Positions 21,323-21,747 of a stretch of DNA of 21,747 nucleotides are shown one piece after another. Origin of the DNA: an uncultured Amaricoccus sp. GTDB lineage: Bacteria; Pseudomonadota; Alphaproteobacteria; Rhodobacterales; Rhodobacteraceae. A program made the position numbers and the translations under genes. Location of the stretch: assembly GCF_937891315.1 (NCBI RefSeq), contig NZ_CALAGI010000028.1, forward strand, positions 1-21,747, given 5' to 3'. Under the pieces are notes generated by a model that searched no databases, was not told the DNA's origin, and was given only the letters and a program-made list of their open reading frames with translations. Numbering within the stretch: position 1 is the first letter of the stretch; each line of letters begins with the position of its first letter.

Positions 21323-21747
21323 CTACTCGATGATCTTCGAGACGACGCCGGCGCCGACGGTCCGGCCGCCTTCGCGGATGGCGAAGCGGAGCTTCTCCTC
21401 CATGGCGATCGGCGAGATCAGCGTGACCTCGAACTTCAGGTTGTCGCCCGGCATCACCATCTCGGTGCCGGCCGGCAGGCCGACGGTGCCGGTGACGTCC
21501 GTGGTGCGGAAGTAGAACTGCGGGCGGTAGTTGGCGAAGAACGGCGTGTGACGGCCACCCTCTTCCTTGGTCAGGATATAGGCCTCGGCCTCGAACTTGG
21601 TGTGCGGCTTGACGCTGCCCGGCTTGCAGAGCACCTGGCCGCGCTCGATGCCCTCGCGGTCGATGCCGCGCAGCAGGAGGCCGACATTGTCGCCCGCCTG
21701 GCCCTGGTCGAGCAGCTTGCGGAACATCTCGACGCCGGTGCAGGTGG
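21323..21747 (-). CDS. tuf: Elongation factor Tu, 3' part (5' end cut by window edge)
   Basis: EF-Tu delivers aminoacyl-tRNA to the ribosome as its GTP complex. The visible 140 or so residues cover domain 2 and domain 3: they begin TCTGVEMFRKLLDQGQAGDN and end REGGRTVGAGVVSKIIE, the standard C-terminus. The GTPase domain lies beyond the right edge. The internal ATG at 21727 is not the start; the frame continues to 21747. Its position before rpsJ matches the str-S10 arrangement of most Proteobacteria. Confidence 0.98.
   Translation of the reverse strand, partial: TCTGVEMFRKLLDQGQAGDNVGLLLRGIDREGIERGQVLCKPGSVKPHTKFEAEAYILTKEEGGRHTPFFANYRPQFYFRTTDVTGTVGLPAGTEMVMPGDNLKFEVTLISPIAMEEKLRFAIREGGRTVGAGVVSKIIE

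Overview
The window is a GC-rich, tightly packed bacterial chromosome segment, almost certainly alphaproteobacterial and most like the Rhodobacterales. The reasons are: a monomeric-subunit, eukaryote-like NADP isocitrate dehydrogenase; a long-form, zinc-free S14; an L3 with a long Ala/Glu tail; a glutathione-dependent (class III) formaldehyde dehydrogenase beside quinoprotein-accessory genes; and heme A synthase of the alphaproteobacterial CtaA/COX15 type. The taxon is inferred from protein character only.

Region A (1-5330) looks like the accessory part of a methanol/formaldehyde (PQQ quinoprotein) locus. It holds the 3'-truncated class III alcohol dehydrogenase (minus strand), a 69-residue four-cysteine protein, a secreted helical protein, a metallo-beta-lactamase-fold hydrolase of the quinoprotein-relay type, a secreted fused SoxY-SoxZ-like carrier divergent from it, and a two-gene operon of secreted proteins of unknown function. 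No quinoprotein dehydrogenase or cytochrome lies inside the window; if the reading is right they should lie beyond the left edge. The most interesting observation is that the 69-residue protein and the N-terminal ~48 residues of the hydrolase share one four-cysteine pattern.

Region B (5402-9118, minus strand) is an apparent operon trmJ - ctaA - yadG-like ATPase - yadH-like permease. Divergent from it is icd (9252-10466), with a perfect 18-bp dyad between them. After icd comes a decayed YitT-family membrane-protein gene, frameshifted in a T run and cut off by a 140-bp mosaic of palindromes. The last palindrome also supplies the stop codon of a secreted NTF2/SnoaL-like protein gene.

Region C (11773-21747, minus strand) is the tuf - S10 - spc ribosomal protein cluster: tuf (partial), rpsJ, rplC, rplD, rplW, rplB, rpsS, rplV, rpsC, rplP, then a 390-bp gap, then rpmC, rpsQ, rplN, rplX, rplE, rpsN, rpsH, rplF, rplR, rpsE, rpmD. 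Two departures from the textbook layout are visible. The rplP-rpmC gap carries terminator-like hairpins followed by a promoter-like sequence. The cluster ends at rpmD in two tandem intrinsic terminators, with rplO, secY, adk, rpsM, rpsK, rpoA and rplQ not following. Most junctions inside the cluster are overlaps of 1 or 4 nt or gaps under 20 nt, so the genes are translationally coupled.
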